A stretch of 61,168 bases of DNA from Sebaldella sp. (GCA_018058425.1 JAGOZX010000008.1:1-61168); one strand, 5' to 3'. Shown: positions 9,769 through 17,467, numbered from the stretch's first letter. Made by a program: numbers and translations. Notes: a model not told the origin generated them from the letters alone.

Positions 9769-9781
9769 TGCGAATTTTATT

Positions 9782-10357
9782 TCAGTTCTTAAGCCATTCA
9801 ATTAATATTTGACCTATTATATTTGAAATAACAGGGTATTTAGCTAAAAAATCTGAAAAACTTGAAAGAACTCCCTTTTTTATAGGGTATGTATTATTCT
9901 CTAATTCACTAAGTTTTTGTATTATTTTATCTAAGATTTCTCCATCTTCTATTGAGAGTATTGGCTTTAATTTTTCTAAATCACGAATAGAAGGATTATC
10001 TTGATCATCAACTATTGTGTTACTATTAAAATCATCCTTTTGAAATAAAAAATCCTTTGAAATTTTGGGAGTCTCTTTTGGCTCTGGATTTTCATAGTTA
10101 TTAATAAAGTTATATGCAACCACAGATAAACTAGGAGTATTATTTATAATTAAATTTGGATCATTAGGTATTTTAAAATCTACTCTTAGGCCTTTTATAT
10201 AACCTAATGTGATTACATCATCAAGAATTATTGGAAATTCTTTTTCTGATAAAGCTATATATTCTAAATCAAAAATCTTCTTAGGATCATTAATATTATT
10301 TTTAGAAGCAGTATCAACTGACTTTAGTATTTTGTAAGTTATTTCATCTATATTCAT
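9782..10357 (-). CDS. Small intracellular protein, possibly YjcQ-like winged helix at N-terminus
   Basis: A 191-residue protein with no signal peptide. Residues 1-75 (IDEITYKILKSVDTA, then ILDDVITLGYIKGL) resemble the winged-helix YjcQ family found in Firmicutes genomes and prophages, where a YKIL...GYI pattern is typical. The middle, about 80-130, is Asn/Pro/Glu-rich and probably disordered. The C-terminus, about 160-191 (SDFLAKYPVISNIIGQILIEWLKN), is an amphipathic or hydrophobic helix that could bind membrane or a partner. AAAGGAAA precedes ATG on the minus strand. The gene is convergent with the autotransporter and stands alone. The YjcQ link is weak pattern recognition; function is unknown. 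Confidence 0.6.
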   Translation of the reverse strand: MNIDEITYKILKSVDTASKNNINDPKKIFDLEYIALSEKEFPIILDDVITLGYIKGLRVDFKIPNDPNLIINNTPSLSVVAYNFINNYENPEPKETPKISKDFLFQKDDFNSNTIVDDQDNPSIRDLEKLKPILSIEDGEILDKIIQKLSELENNTYPIKKGVLSSFSDFLAKYPVISNIIGQILIEWLKN

Positions 10358-10481
10358 AGTTTTATTTCCTTTCTGGAAAAGTTAGTTATATTGTAACATA
10401 GTGAATAGAAGTTTAAAAGGGATTCAATAAATAAAGACATTATTTATAGACCTAAGATAACTGAAAAATAAAAATAAAGGC

Positions 10482-10541
10482 AAAATAAAAAGCCCCTTAC
10501 ATGGAATAAGGGGCAAACAGTGATTGATTTACATCAACACT
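10482..10541 (-). ncRNA. Candidate ~60-nt small RNA
   Basis: On the minus strand a -10 TATAAT (10553-10548) with a weak -35 TTTCTA (10576-10571, 17-bp spacing) would start a transcript near 10541. It would end at an 8-bp GC-rich hairpin, GCCCCTTA and TAAGGGGC (10492-10514), followed by a T-rich run at 10491-10482. No supported gene lies between promoter and terminator. A 70-codon frame ending at 10529 overlaps the promoter and lacks a ribosome binding site. The terminator is convincing; the promoter is moderate. It could instead be the tail of an undetected transcript. Confidence 0.4.
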
Positions 10542-10644
10542 AATAAGATTATAACACAAATAGCATGAAATAGAAAGTATTTCATTTGATATTCATAGAA
10601 AAAGTAGATTATAGTCTTTGAAATTAGGGGTTCGATAATTGATC

Positions 10645-10673
10645 TTGAACTTGAGTGTGAATTAATATATAAT
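10645..10673 (+). promoter_or_regulatory. Promoter of the small exported protein gene
   Basis: TTGAAC (10645-10650), a 17-bp spacer and TATAAT (10668-10673). Transcription would begin near 10680. This excludes the upstream ATG at 10672 and supports the ATG at 10702. Confidence 0.75.
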
Positions 10674-10701
10674 GATATTAATTGAATATATAGGGAGAGA
10701 C

Positions 10702-11235
10702 ATGAAAAAAATAATATTAATACTATTAATTCTATTAACAAGTGTGAATTTTAGTGCTGAGTTAGACAAGTATGAATCTAAAAAAACATTTGATAAGTTG
10801 GTAGAGTGGTATATAAATGGAGATAATGAAGATGATGTAGAGGTAAAGAACTACTTAGATAACCATGCAGAGGGCTATTCGGCTATTTATAAAAACCATT
10901 TTAGAATTTTTTTAAAAGATAATAAGTATGAAGTTATGAAAATACAAGAAAGTAATAATAAAAGTATTTTAACTGTAAAAGTTACTTATACAGCGTATAA
11001 AGTATCTTCAAAAGAAAAGAAGTATTTAGAATCAAAAGCATCTGGAATATTAACAGATACAATAAATGAAGATGATGTGCAATTCATGAACACTATAACT
11101 GACAAATTAAATTCTAAAAAGGTAATTGTAGAAGAAGTAATTATAGTGAGAATGATTAAGAAAGATGGTATGTGGTTTATGGATACAGGAAATGACGGAT
11201 GGTATAGATCTGTCAAATGGTTAAAACTATTATGA
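10702..11235 (+). CDS. Small exported protein of unknown function (NTF2-like fold possible)
   Basis: A 177-residue protein starting at the ATG at 10702, just after GGGAGAGAC; the in-frame ATG 30 bp earlier lies inside the promoter. Residues 1-18 are a signal peptide (KKIILILLILLTSVNFSA, cleavage before ELDKY). The mature part begins with a helix (KTFDKLVEWYING) and continues with alternating strands (ILTVKVTYTAYKV; VIVEEVIIVRMIKKDGMW). It ends near Trp and Leu residues. This helix-then-sheet plan with a final DGMWFMD strand is what NTF2-like periplasmic proteins show, but I could not match a named family. It probably resides in the periplasm. The gene is monocistronic between its own promoter and terminator. 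Confidence 0.78.
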   Translation: MKKIILILLILLTSVNFSAELDKYESKKTFDKLVEWYINGDNEDDVEVKNYLDNHAEGYSAIYKNHFRIFLKDNKYEVMKIQESNNKSILTVKVTYTAYKVSSKEKKYLESKASGILTDTINEDDVQFMNTITDKLNSKKVIVEEVIIVRMIKKDGMWFMDTGNDGWYRSVKWLKLL

Positions 11236-11251
11236 TGGAATAAAACTAAAA

Positions 11252-11296
11252 GAAAGCTGATATTATTTTTAATAAATTAATATCAACTTTTTTTGT
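11252..11296 (+). terminator. Rho-independent terminator
   Basis: The arms around AAGCTGATATTA (11253-11264) and TAATATCAACTT (11278-11289) pair with one mismatch and run into a T7 tract. It follows the small exported protein gene. Confidence 0.8.
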
Positions 11297-11373
11297 ATAA
11301 AAAAATGATTCTCTTCCACTCAGTATTTACGGTGTTTTAAATTATATTTTCTAAAAAAATAACAAAAAAATTG

Positions 11374-11403
11374 TTGACATTATTAAAATAAAAATGTTAT
11401 TAT
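11374..11403 (+). promoter_or_regulatory. Promoter of the marR-cation ATPase unit
   Basis: A perfect -35 TTGACA (11374-11379) is followed by an 18-bp spacer and a -10-like TATTAT (11398-11403). The next base begins a MarR-type palindrome, so regulator binding would directly block initiation. Confidence 0.7.
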
Positions 11404-11422
11404 TATGTAGAGTATCTACATA
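11404..11422 (+). promoter_or_regulatory. MarR operator 1
   Basis: TATGTAGAGTATCTACATA is a perfect 8+3+8 inverted repeat placed right after the -10 of the marR promoter. A near copy stands before the ATPase gene, which argues that this is the cognate operator. Confidence 0.75.
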
Positions 11423-11450
11423 AATATTATAAATTAATGGAGTGATCGTA

Positions 11451-11903
11451 GTGATTTGGAAAAAGAAAGAACATACTCTCGGATATTATATATTTAGTAT
11501 ATCTCATGGTCTTTATTATATGAATGATGAAAAGCTTAAAATGTTTGGTATGACAAATCAGCAAGGACGTCTTTTAGAAGTAATTTATGACAATATCCAA
11601 GCTGGTAAAGAAATTAGTAGAAAATTTTGTGAGGATATTATGCATTTAAGCGGCCCTTCTATTACAAATATCTTAAATGGATTAGAAGAGAAAGGTTGCA
11701 TAGCTCGTATACCACGAAAAGAGGATCACAGATCTATGAGTATTACTGTAACAGAAAAAGGAGAAGAACTGATATATAAGATTCGAAATGTGTTTTTTGA
11801 AGCAGAACAACAATTACAAAAAAAAATGACACAAGAAGAAATAGAAGGTTTAAAGAAATTATTAAAAGTAGTTTATCATAATCTTCCAGATGAAACTAAA
11901 TAA
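11451..11903 (+). CDS. MarR-family transcriptional regulator
   Basis: A winged-helix regulator of about 150 residues. I take the GTG at 11451 as start because ATGGAGTG at 11437-11444 gives normal spacing; a GTG nine bases upstream overlaps that site. The fold is clear: dimerisation helix (HTLGYYIFSISHGLYYMND), then NQQGRLLEVIYDN, recognition helix (CEDIMHLSGPSITNILNGLEEKG), wing (RIPRKEDHRSMSITVTEKG) and a C-terminal helix pair. The wing arginines match MarR. It lies 94 bp before a P-type ATPase gene. The same palindrome occurs before both genes, so it most likely represses itself and the ATPase and is released by a metal ion or other effector. A short GCAGG hairpin (11918-11934) between the genes may weaken read-through. 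Confidence 0.9.
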   Translation: MIWKKKEHTLGYYIFSISHGLYYMNDEKLKMFGMTNQQGRLLEVIYDNIQAGKEISRKFCEDIMHLSGPSITNILNGLEEKGCIARIPRKEDHRSMSITVTEKGEELIYKIRNVFFEAEQQLQKKMTQEEIEGLKKLLKVVYHNLPDETK

Positions 11904-11950
11904 TATAAATTATAAACGCAGGCTGAAATCCTGCTTCTTCATTACATTTT

Positions 11951-11969
11951 TATGTAGACACTCTACCTA
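11951..11969 (+). promoter_or_regulatory. MarR operator 2, upstream of the ATPase
   Basis: TATGTAGACACTCTACCTA repeats operator 1 with the same 3-bp centre spacing; the left half is identical and the right half has one change (TCTACCTA for TCTACATA). It sits 29 bp before the ATPase start. Confidence 0.7.
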
Positions 11970-11997
11970 TTTGTGACACTGAGAGGAGCGATAATAT

Positions 11998-14631
11998 ATG
12001 GAAAGATGGTATGAATTAAAAAAAGAAGACATTCTAAAAATGTTGGAGGTATCTCCAGAAAAAGGTCTGCCTCAGGAACTTGTAACAGAGAAACAAGTAA
12101 AATATGGGAAAAATGAACTTATAGCACAGAAAAAAGATGGTATATCAAAAACGATATTTAACCAACTAAAAGATTTTTCTACAATTGTTTTAATGGCAGC
12201 TGCAGTATTATCATTTTTACTGGCATTGAGACATCAGGAAGGTTTTATTGAACCAATTGTAATTATATCAATTGTAATTATGAATATAATTCTTGCAGTG
12301 ACGCAAGAGGGAAAAGCTGAGAGAGCATTAGAAGCACTGGCTGGTCTTAATAGTCCTACTTGTGTTGTGCTTAGGGATGGAAGCTGGCAAGTGATAAATA
12401 CTGTCGAAGTAGTTCCAGGAGATATAATTCAATTAGAAGCAGGATCTTTTATACCTGCAGATGCACGATTATTAGAATCAACTAGTCTTTTTATAGATGA
12501 ATCAGCACTAACTGGTGAAAGTGAACCATCTGAGAAAAATGCTCAGGTGGAACTAACAGGAAAGGTTCCTATTGGGGACCAGATAAACATGGTATTTTCA
12601 AGTTGTCTTGTTACTGCAGGGCGTGGAACAGCGGTAGTCACAGCAACATGTATGGATACTCAAATGGGACTTATAGCTGGCTTTTTAAATGATACAAAGA
12701 AAAGTAAAACTCCACTACAAATAAGATTGGATAGAGTTGGTAAAACAATTAGTGGTATTGCTATAGTTTCAGCGATATTCTTATTTATAGTTGGAATGAT
12801 ACAAGGGGAAGATTTTTGGACTATGATGCTATTAGCAGTTTCTTTAGCTGTTGCAGCTGTACCAGAAACTTTATCTCTTATTGTAACTCTTTCATTATCT
12901 AATGGTGTAAAGAAAATGGTTAAGAAGAATACCTTAATTCGTAAACTTCCAGCAGTTGAAACTCTGGGAAATACTTCAATTATTTGTTCAGATAAAACTG
13001 GAACTTTAACACAAAATAAAATGTCAATTAAACGTCTTTGGATAGAGGGTTTAGAGCCATTTAAGGATTCTGATGAATTTTCTGAAAAACAAATTACATT
13101 TTTAAAAATGATGGCAATGGCCAGTAATGCAACAATAGAAACTGAATCAGATGGAAGTTTTAAATTTATTGGTAACCCAACAGAAATTGCAATTATGCGT
13201 TTATTAAATGATAAAGGAATCAAAAAATCAAGTATAGAGGCAGAGTACGCCAAAGTAGCAGAAATACCTTTTTCTTCTGAAAGAAAAATGATGACTACTA
13301 TATTAAAAAATCCAGATGGTAAATATATTGTTTTATGTAAAGGAGCAATTGATAGACTTCCATTAATTAATTCAGAGTCAGAAATTTTGGAAATACATGA
13401 TTCGTTTGCTAAAGATGCATTACGTGTTATTGCTTTGGGAATCCGATATATTGACGAATTACCACCTGAAAGTGACTATGAGAAGCTGGAAAGTAATCTT
13501 CAGTTATTAGGAATAATTGGTATTATTGATCCTCCAAGACCAGAAGCCATTAAAGCCATAGAAACAGCAAAAGAAGCCGGAATAAGAACAATAATGATCA
13601 CTGGTGATCATTCCGCAACAGCTGGAGCAATTGCTAGAGACATGGGTATTTTAATAGGAGATCAAAAAATATTAACAGGGACTCAATTAGAAGAAATATC
13701 AGATGATGACCTTCATAATGAAATTCAAGATTATTCGGTATATGCAAGAGTTTCGCCAGAAGATAAAATTCGTATTGTTAAAGCATGGCAAAAAAAAGGT
13801 GAGATAGTATCAATGACTGGTGACGGTGTTAATGATGCACCAGCCTTGAAAGCAGCTGATGTAGGAATTGCTATGGGTAAAGCAGGAACAGAAGTAGCCA
13901 AAAATGCAGCTGATATAGTTTTGACTGATGATAATTTTGCTACTATAATTGAAGCAGTTTATGAAGGTCGTAATGTATATGCGAATATTCGTAGAGTAAT
14001 TTATTTTTTATTAGTTTGTAACCTTTCTGAAATTATTATAGTGTTATTTTCACAGTTAATTGGGTGGGGAATAGTAGTTACACCTGTAATGCTTTTACTT
14101 ATTAATGTACTTGGTGATGGAATACCAGGACTACATTTAGCGAAAGAAACTTCTGATCCTAGAATCATGTCAAACGGACCTATTAGTAGAAATGAAAGTT
14201 TCTTTAGTAAAGGTTTATTAAAAGTAATTATCTATCAAACAATTATTTGTTCTGTGGTTGTTTTGGGAGGATATTATATTGGGGCATTTATTAATTTTGA
14301 TCCTAAAATAGTACCATCACATTTGGTAGGGCAGACATTAGCGTTTATTATACTAGGTTTAACTTCAATTTTACATATCTTTACAGTACGAAGTAGAAAG
14401 TCGATATTTAAAAATACTTTACGAAATAACTGGTCTTTAGTTATTAGCTCGGTTGCAATGATAGCAGTAATTATTCTTTTAGCTGCAGTTCCTTCTATTG
14501 GAAAGCTTTTAGGACTAACTGATATTGGAAGTTATCATTGGATTGTTATTATTATTTTAACGATTATTCCAACTATTGTAGCAGAGATTGGAAAGTATAT
14601 AGATAATAACTTAATATTTGATAAAACTTAA
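11998..14631 (+). CDS. P2-type cation-transporting ATPase (calcium pump-like)
   Basis: An 877-residue integral membrane pump that uses ATP to move cations, most likely Ca2+, out of the cytoplasm. Order of elements: cation-ATPase N-domain (residues 1-60), TM1-2, actuator domain with TGES (172-175), TM3-4, phosphorylation motif DKTGT (Asp332), nucleotide-binding domain, hinge TGDGVNDAPAL, TM5-10. SERCA ion-site equivalents are largely kept: Glu290 in TM4, Asn and Glu of NLSE in TM5, Asn and Asp of NVLGDG in TM6. Departures are PETLS where calcium pumps usually have PEGLP or PEALP, and Gly at the SERCA Thr799 position. AGGAG lies nine bases before ATG. It is paired with a MarR regulator through twin operators, so it is probably induced by its substrate or by stress. 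Mn2+ or other ions cannot be excluded. Confidence 0.93.
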   Translation: MERWYELKKEDILKMLEVSPEKGLPQELVTEKQVKYGKNELIAQKKDGISKTIFNQLKDFSTIVLMAAAVLSFLLALRHQEGFIEPIVIISIVIMNIILAVTQEGKAERALEALAGLNSPTCVVLRDGSWQVINTVEVVPGDIIQLEAGSFIPADARLLESTSLFIDESALTGESEPSEKNAQVELTGKVPIGDQINMVFSSCLVTAGRGTAVVTATCMDTQMGLIAGFLNDTKKSKTPLQIRLDRVGKTISGIAIVSAIFLFIVGMIQGEDFWTMMLLAVSLAVAAVPETLSLIVTLSLSNGVKKMVKKNTLIRKLPAVETLGNTSIICSDKTGTLTQNKMSIKRLWIEGLEPFKDSDEFSEKQITFLKMMAMASNATIETESDGSFKFIGNPTEIAIMRLLNDKGIKKSSIEAEYAKVAEIPFSSERKMMTTILKNPDGKYIVLCKGAIDRLPLINSESEILEIHDSFAKDALRVIALGIRYIDELPPESDYEKLESNLQLLGIIGIIDPPRPEAIKAIETAKEAGIRTIMITGDHSATAGAIARDMGILIGDQKILTGTQLEEISDDDLHNEIQDYSVYARVSPEDKIRIVKAWQKKGEIVSMTGDGVNDAPALKAADVGIAMGKAGTEVAKNAADIVLTDDNFATIIEAVYEGRNVYANIRRVIYFLLVCNLSEIIIVLFSQLIGWGIVVTPVMLLLINVLGDGIPGLHLAKETSDPRIMSNGPISRNESFFSKGLLKVIIYQTIICSVVVLGGYYIGAFINFDPKIVPSHLVGQTLAFIILGLTSILHIFTVRSRKSIFKNTLRNNWSLVISSVAMIAVIILLAAVPSIGKLLGLTDIGSYHWIVIIILTIIPTIVAEIGKYIDNNLIFDKT

Positions 14632-14675
14632 TTTTCTATAAAGTATGATTTATAGTAAGTATAAAAATTAAAACT

Positions 14676-14730
14676 AAAAGGCTAGTATGGTTTTTGCTTA
14701 AATGCAGATGTCCATATTAGCTTTTTTACT
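14676..14730 (+). terminator. Terminator after the cation ATPase
   Basis: The arm at 14676-14690 (AAAAGGCTAGTATGG) pairs with CCATATTAGC at 14712-14721 and the following T6, with one bulge and one G-T pair. Confidence 0.75.
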
Positions 14731-14803
14731 AGAAGAATTGGCTGTTATAGAATCATAATAAAATAATTAATAGAAAATATAAAAAAAGTGTAGATGAAGG
14801 GTA

Positions 14804-14838
14804 TTGACTTTTATAAAAAATAGGGTAGACTATATTAA
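14804..14838 (+). promoter_or_regulatory. Promoter with DtxR/MntR-type box
   Basis: TTGACT (14804-14809) and TAGACT (14826-14831, 16-bp spacing) make a promoter. The stretch ATAGGGTAGACTATATTAA (14820-14838) matches the known DtxR-family consensus TTAGGTTAGSCTAACCTAA at 14 of 19 positions and covers the -10. A related box precedes the tro operon. Metal-loaded regulator bound here would be expected to repress. Confidence 0.55.
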
Positions 14839-14945
14839 GGAGAAGATATCTTTCTCTGAAAAGAAAGTGGGTAAAAGAAATTGAAACAAATGATTTGACC
14901 TATAATTTAAGTCTAGATGATTGAATTATAGGTTTTTTATTTTTA
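14839..14945 (+). ncRNA. Candidate metal-regulated small RNA (~105 nt)
   Basis: A promoter with a DtxR-type box is followed after about 60 nt by a strong terminator: ACCTATAATTTAA (14898-14910) pairs with TTGAATTATAGGT (14921-14933) over 13 bp with one G-U, then T-rich sequence. A smaller hairpin CTTTCT/AGAAAG lies near 14852-14869. No start codon follows the AAGGAGA at 14837-14843, so a protein is unlikely. The layout is that of an independently transcribed small RNA. It resembles no riboswitch I know. Expression has not been shown. Confidence 0.5.
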
Positions 14946-15638
14946 TTAACTTAATAATCATAAAAAATACTTAGAGATTGTTTACTTAAAGTTAACAATA
15001 AGAAGAACACTATTAAAAAATAAATTTTATTAAATTTACTAAATGAAATTAATTATTAAATGCCTAGAAACACTAATAAATACAAAAGAAAATTGACAAA
15101 AGAAAAAGAAGTGATATCATTTTCGAAATTGGATTCTAATTTTAAAAGAGGAATTTATTATTATGAGAAAATTATGTTTATAAAATGTCGAAGTTATTTA
15201 TTTTTTAAATTAATAATTAAAGTCTAAATTACTATTTTCATAGAAAATGAAATACTTTTTGAGAAATTTAAAAACATTTTTCAATTTATTTAAATGATTG
15301 ATATTTTATATGTTATATTTTTCTTTTTTAAATCATACTTTCTTTTTGTAATTTATCTAGCGTTTATATCTAGCGCAGTTATTGTATCAAAAATCTTCAA
15401 TAAAGTTCTCAATTAAATTAGTTTAATTTGACTATTTTAATTGAATGATATATAATTGAGGAAATAAAAATTGAAAGAATTTATTAAAATGAAAATTAGT
15501 ATAAAGTGAAATAATAATGATAATCGACAAAATAAGATAGATGAAAATATAAAACAATAGTTTAATTATAGTGGGGAATATAATAAAGTCTTTTCAGAAT
15601 AATTAAGCAAAACTATAAAAAACTTAAGGAGAAAAAAT
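14946..15638 (+). other. Gene-poor AT-rich region upstream of the MipA/OmpV gene
   Basis: No full gene is seen. Three items stand out. First, a promoter plus a six-codon ORF at 15093-15183. Second, a direct repeat TATCTAGCG at 15354-15362 and 15367-15375. Third, ATAATAATGATAATC at 15511-15525, matching two of the three hexamers of a Fur box, about 115 bp before the outer-membrane protein gene. The last suggests possible iron control, weakly. Confidence 0.4.
15093..15183 (+). other. Promoter, ribosome binding site and six-codon ORF
   Basis: TTGACA (15093-15098), a 16-bp spacer and TATCAT (15115-15120) are followed by AGAGGA and an ATG at 15163 that opens MRKLCL and stops at 15183. This could be a leader peptide or the stub of a lost gene. 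No coding sequence continues in any frame. Confidence 0.3.
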
Positions 15639-16409
15639 ATGAAAAAAATTGCAATTTTATTGGGAATAGTATCGCTTGTGGCATTCGGAGAAAGTGAAAG
15701 AGGAAATAATGTGAATTTTGGAGTGGGAGCCTTTTATAGAAACAGTGTGTATAAGCAAAAAGACAATAATGAGATACTTCCTGTTCCTTTTGTGGGAGTT
15801 ATGTATAAAGACTTTTATTACGAGGCTCCAATAGAATTAGGATATAGATTTTTTAAAACTGAAAATCTTACTCTTTCAGCATATGGAAGATATAACTTAT
15901 ATTCTGGATATAAACCAAAAGATTTAGTAGATGAGTATAAAGATATGGATAGAAGAAAGGATGACTTTCATATTGGACTAAGAGAAAGATACAAATTTAG
16001 TTCTACAGGCTTAGAACTGGCTTCGCATGTCTCTGGAGATGTTTCGGGGAGAAGTGATGGGTTGCTTGCTAGAATGGAACTAAATAGATTAACTCAATTT
16101 AGTGATAAAGTTTTTGTACAGCCATATGTAGCTGTTGAATACATGAATGGTAACTATGTAGATTATTATTTTGGAATCACTAAAGATGAAGCTGGAAGGA
16201 ATATAAATGATGGTAAGGAGTATAAAGCAGATGACTCGTTTAACTTTGAAGTTGGAATTAGAGGATTTGTTGATATAACTAAAAATTTCAAATTACTTGC
16301 TAGTGCTGGTTATACTCGATATGGAAATGGTGTTGCTGACAGTCCATTAGTAAGAGACAGAGATATTTTTGTAGTAGGAGGAGGGGTTTCTTATGTTATT
16401 CCTTTTTAG
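15639..16409 (+). CDS. MipA/OmpV-family outer-membrane protein
   Basis: A 256-residue outer-membrane beta-barrel. Residues 1-17 are a signal peptide (KKIAILLGIVSLVAFG). The rest alternates aromatic strands and charged loops. The family signature is clear: YYFGITKDEAG near residues 178-188, then the C-terminal GYTRYGNGVADSPLVRDRD and a final strand VGGGVSYVIPF ending in Phe. MipA in E. coli associates with murein-synthesis enzymes; other OmpV-like proteins act as surface or osmotic-response proteins. The role here is unknown. AAGGAG precedes ATG. A Fur-like half site lies about 115 bp upstream. The gene appears monocistronic, and the hairpin-forming MITE-like element 46 bp past the stop may act as its terminator. 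Confidence 0.9.
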   Translation: MKKIAILLGIVSLVAFGESERGNNVNFGVGAFYRNSVYKQKDNNEILPVPFVGVMYKDFYYEAPIELGYRFFKTENLTLSAYGRYNLYSGYKPKDLVDEYKDMDRRKDDFHIGLRERYKFSSTGLELASHVSGDVSGRSDGLLARMELNRLTQFSDKVFVQPYVAVEYMNGNYVDYYFGITKDEAGRNINDGKEYKADDSFNFEVGIRGFVDITKNFKLLASAGYTRYGNGVADSPLVRDRDIFVVGGGVSYVIPF

Positions 16410-16455
16410 ATTTAAATGACACTTTTCTATATTTAGTAATATAAAAGTAATAGAG

Positions 16456-16573
16456 GGGGCTGTCTCAAAATAGATTTTTTTAGATTGAAAAATACTAAAT
16501 ATTGTTTGAATTATATTCATTAATACAATATCTTGTAATTTAATCCATGAAATTTCTATTTTGAGACAGCCCC
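16456..16573. mobile_element. MITE-like element with 19-bp perfect terminal inverted repeats
   Basis: GGGGCTGTCTCAAAATAGA (16456-16474) is exactly inverted at 16555-16573, giving a 118-bp element with an AT-rich centre and no gene. GGGCTGTCTCA-type ends are characteristic of IS1182-like transposons, so this is probably a non-autonomous derivative moved in trans. No clear target duplication is visible. As RNA the ends would form a long stem, so it may also terminate transcription from the OmpV-like gene. Confidence 0.65.
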
Positions 16574-16616
16574 TTCCATATTTACCTTATTAAAAATTCT
16601 AAAACTAGAGATCAGT

Positions 16617-16656
16617 TTAAGATTCTCACGTCGCAAACTTCTCAGAATGACAAATT
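16617..16656. repeat. Possible fragment of a dispersed GATTCT...AGAATGAC repeat
   Basis: The stretch running GATTCTCACGTCGC to CTCAGAATGACA is unusually GC-rich for this region and has ATTCT/AGAAT ends. It resembles small palindromic repeats often scattered in AT-rich genomes. Only one copy is in this window, so the call is weak. Confidence 0.3.
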
Positions 16657-16722
16657 ATAAGGTTTTTCTTACTTGAAAATTGTAGTATTATACTAGTTTT
16701 TTTATTTATTAAAAATTATATA

Positions 16723-17424
16723 TTATTTTAAATCTCTAATTTCACAAATGGTTTTATTCATAGAATGCATGACCATTTTTTCAAAAAAGAACCTTTTTAC
16801 AGTACCAATATTTTGGCTAAGTTTATCAAATAACTCATCAGGAGTAGCAAATATTCCTAAATCCTCAGTTATTCCTTCTTTTTGTATATAGGTATTACTT
16901 TCTTTCCATTCTACCTCAGGATTTTGCAAATTATCTGTACCTATTCCAAAACCAAAAAATGTACCTTTTGAATCATTAAACTTTTTTTGTAGATTTTTTA
17001 AATACTTAGCATCTAATATAAACCCTTCAATGTTTATCCAATTATCTTTATAAAAGACTTCAACCCAAGTATGCAAAATATTTTCTGGAGATAACTCATA
17101 TGTTAAGCCTGTAATAATACCTTTTTGTACTTTTTTATTAAGGTGAAATGCATGGATTCTACATGGAATTCCATTAGCACGTAATAAAGCCATAAATAAA
17201 ATACCTTTTGTATTACATTGTCCAAAACCATCTTTCAGTATTGTAGATGCTGATAATTCATCTTTTTCATTAAATCCAAAAGAAATATCATCACGAATAA
17301 AATTATAAATATTTAATATTTTATTCTTTGTATCCATGTTTATCCATTTTTTTTCTTTAATTAATTTTTGTATACTATCATCACTAAAGTTTAAAAATTT
17401 TGTTTCACTTAAATATTTTTCCAT
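16723..17424 (-). CDS. Transglutaminase-like cysteine-protease-fold protein
   Basis: A 233-residue cytoplasmic protein with a bacterial transglutaminase-like core. The catalytic triad pattern is visible: Cys in DGFGQCNTKGILFMALLR (about residue 90), His in LHTWVEVFY (about 138), and an acidic residue in WINIEGF (about 151). In this superfamily the fold carries out peptide or amide hydrolysis rather than cross-linking. There is no signal peptide. AAAGGAGAG precedes the ATG on the minus strand. The extra C-terminal 60 residues contain an FFFEKMVMHSMNKT segment and look helical. The gene stands alone with its own promoter. The substrate is unknown. Confidence 0.85.
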   Translation of the reverse strand: MEKYLSETKFLNFSDDSIQKLIKEKKWINMDTKNKILNIYNFIRDDISFGFNEKDELSASTILKDGFGQCNTKGILFMALLRANGIPCRIHAFHLNKKVQKGIITGLTYELSPENILHTWVEVFYKDNWINIEGFILDAKYLKNLQKKFNDSKGTFFGFGIGTDNLQNPEVEWKESNTYIQKEGITEDLGIFATPDELFDKLSQNIGTVKRFFFEKMVMHSMNKTICEIRDLK

Positions 17425-17467
17425 AATTACTCTCCTTTTATAGTTGATTATATGTATATATATTCAC

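Noticed and set aside
10621..10645. GGGGTTCGATAAT considered as a tRNA T-arm
   Set aside because: No matching acceptor, D or anticodon arms around it.
10529..10741. 70-codon hydrophobic minus-strand frame, considered as a type I toxin-like peptide
   Set aside because: No ribosome binding site for the full frame, and it overlaps the promoter and start of the exported-protein gene. The terminator beside it is better explained by a short RNA.
12660..13253. 197-codon antisense frame within the ATPase gene
   Set aside because: Lies wholly inside a conserved P-type ATPase on the other strand; shadow of its codon pattern.
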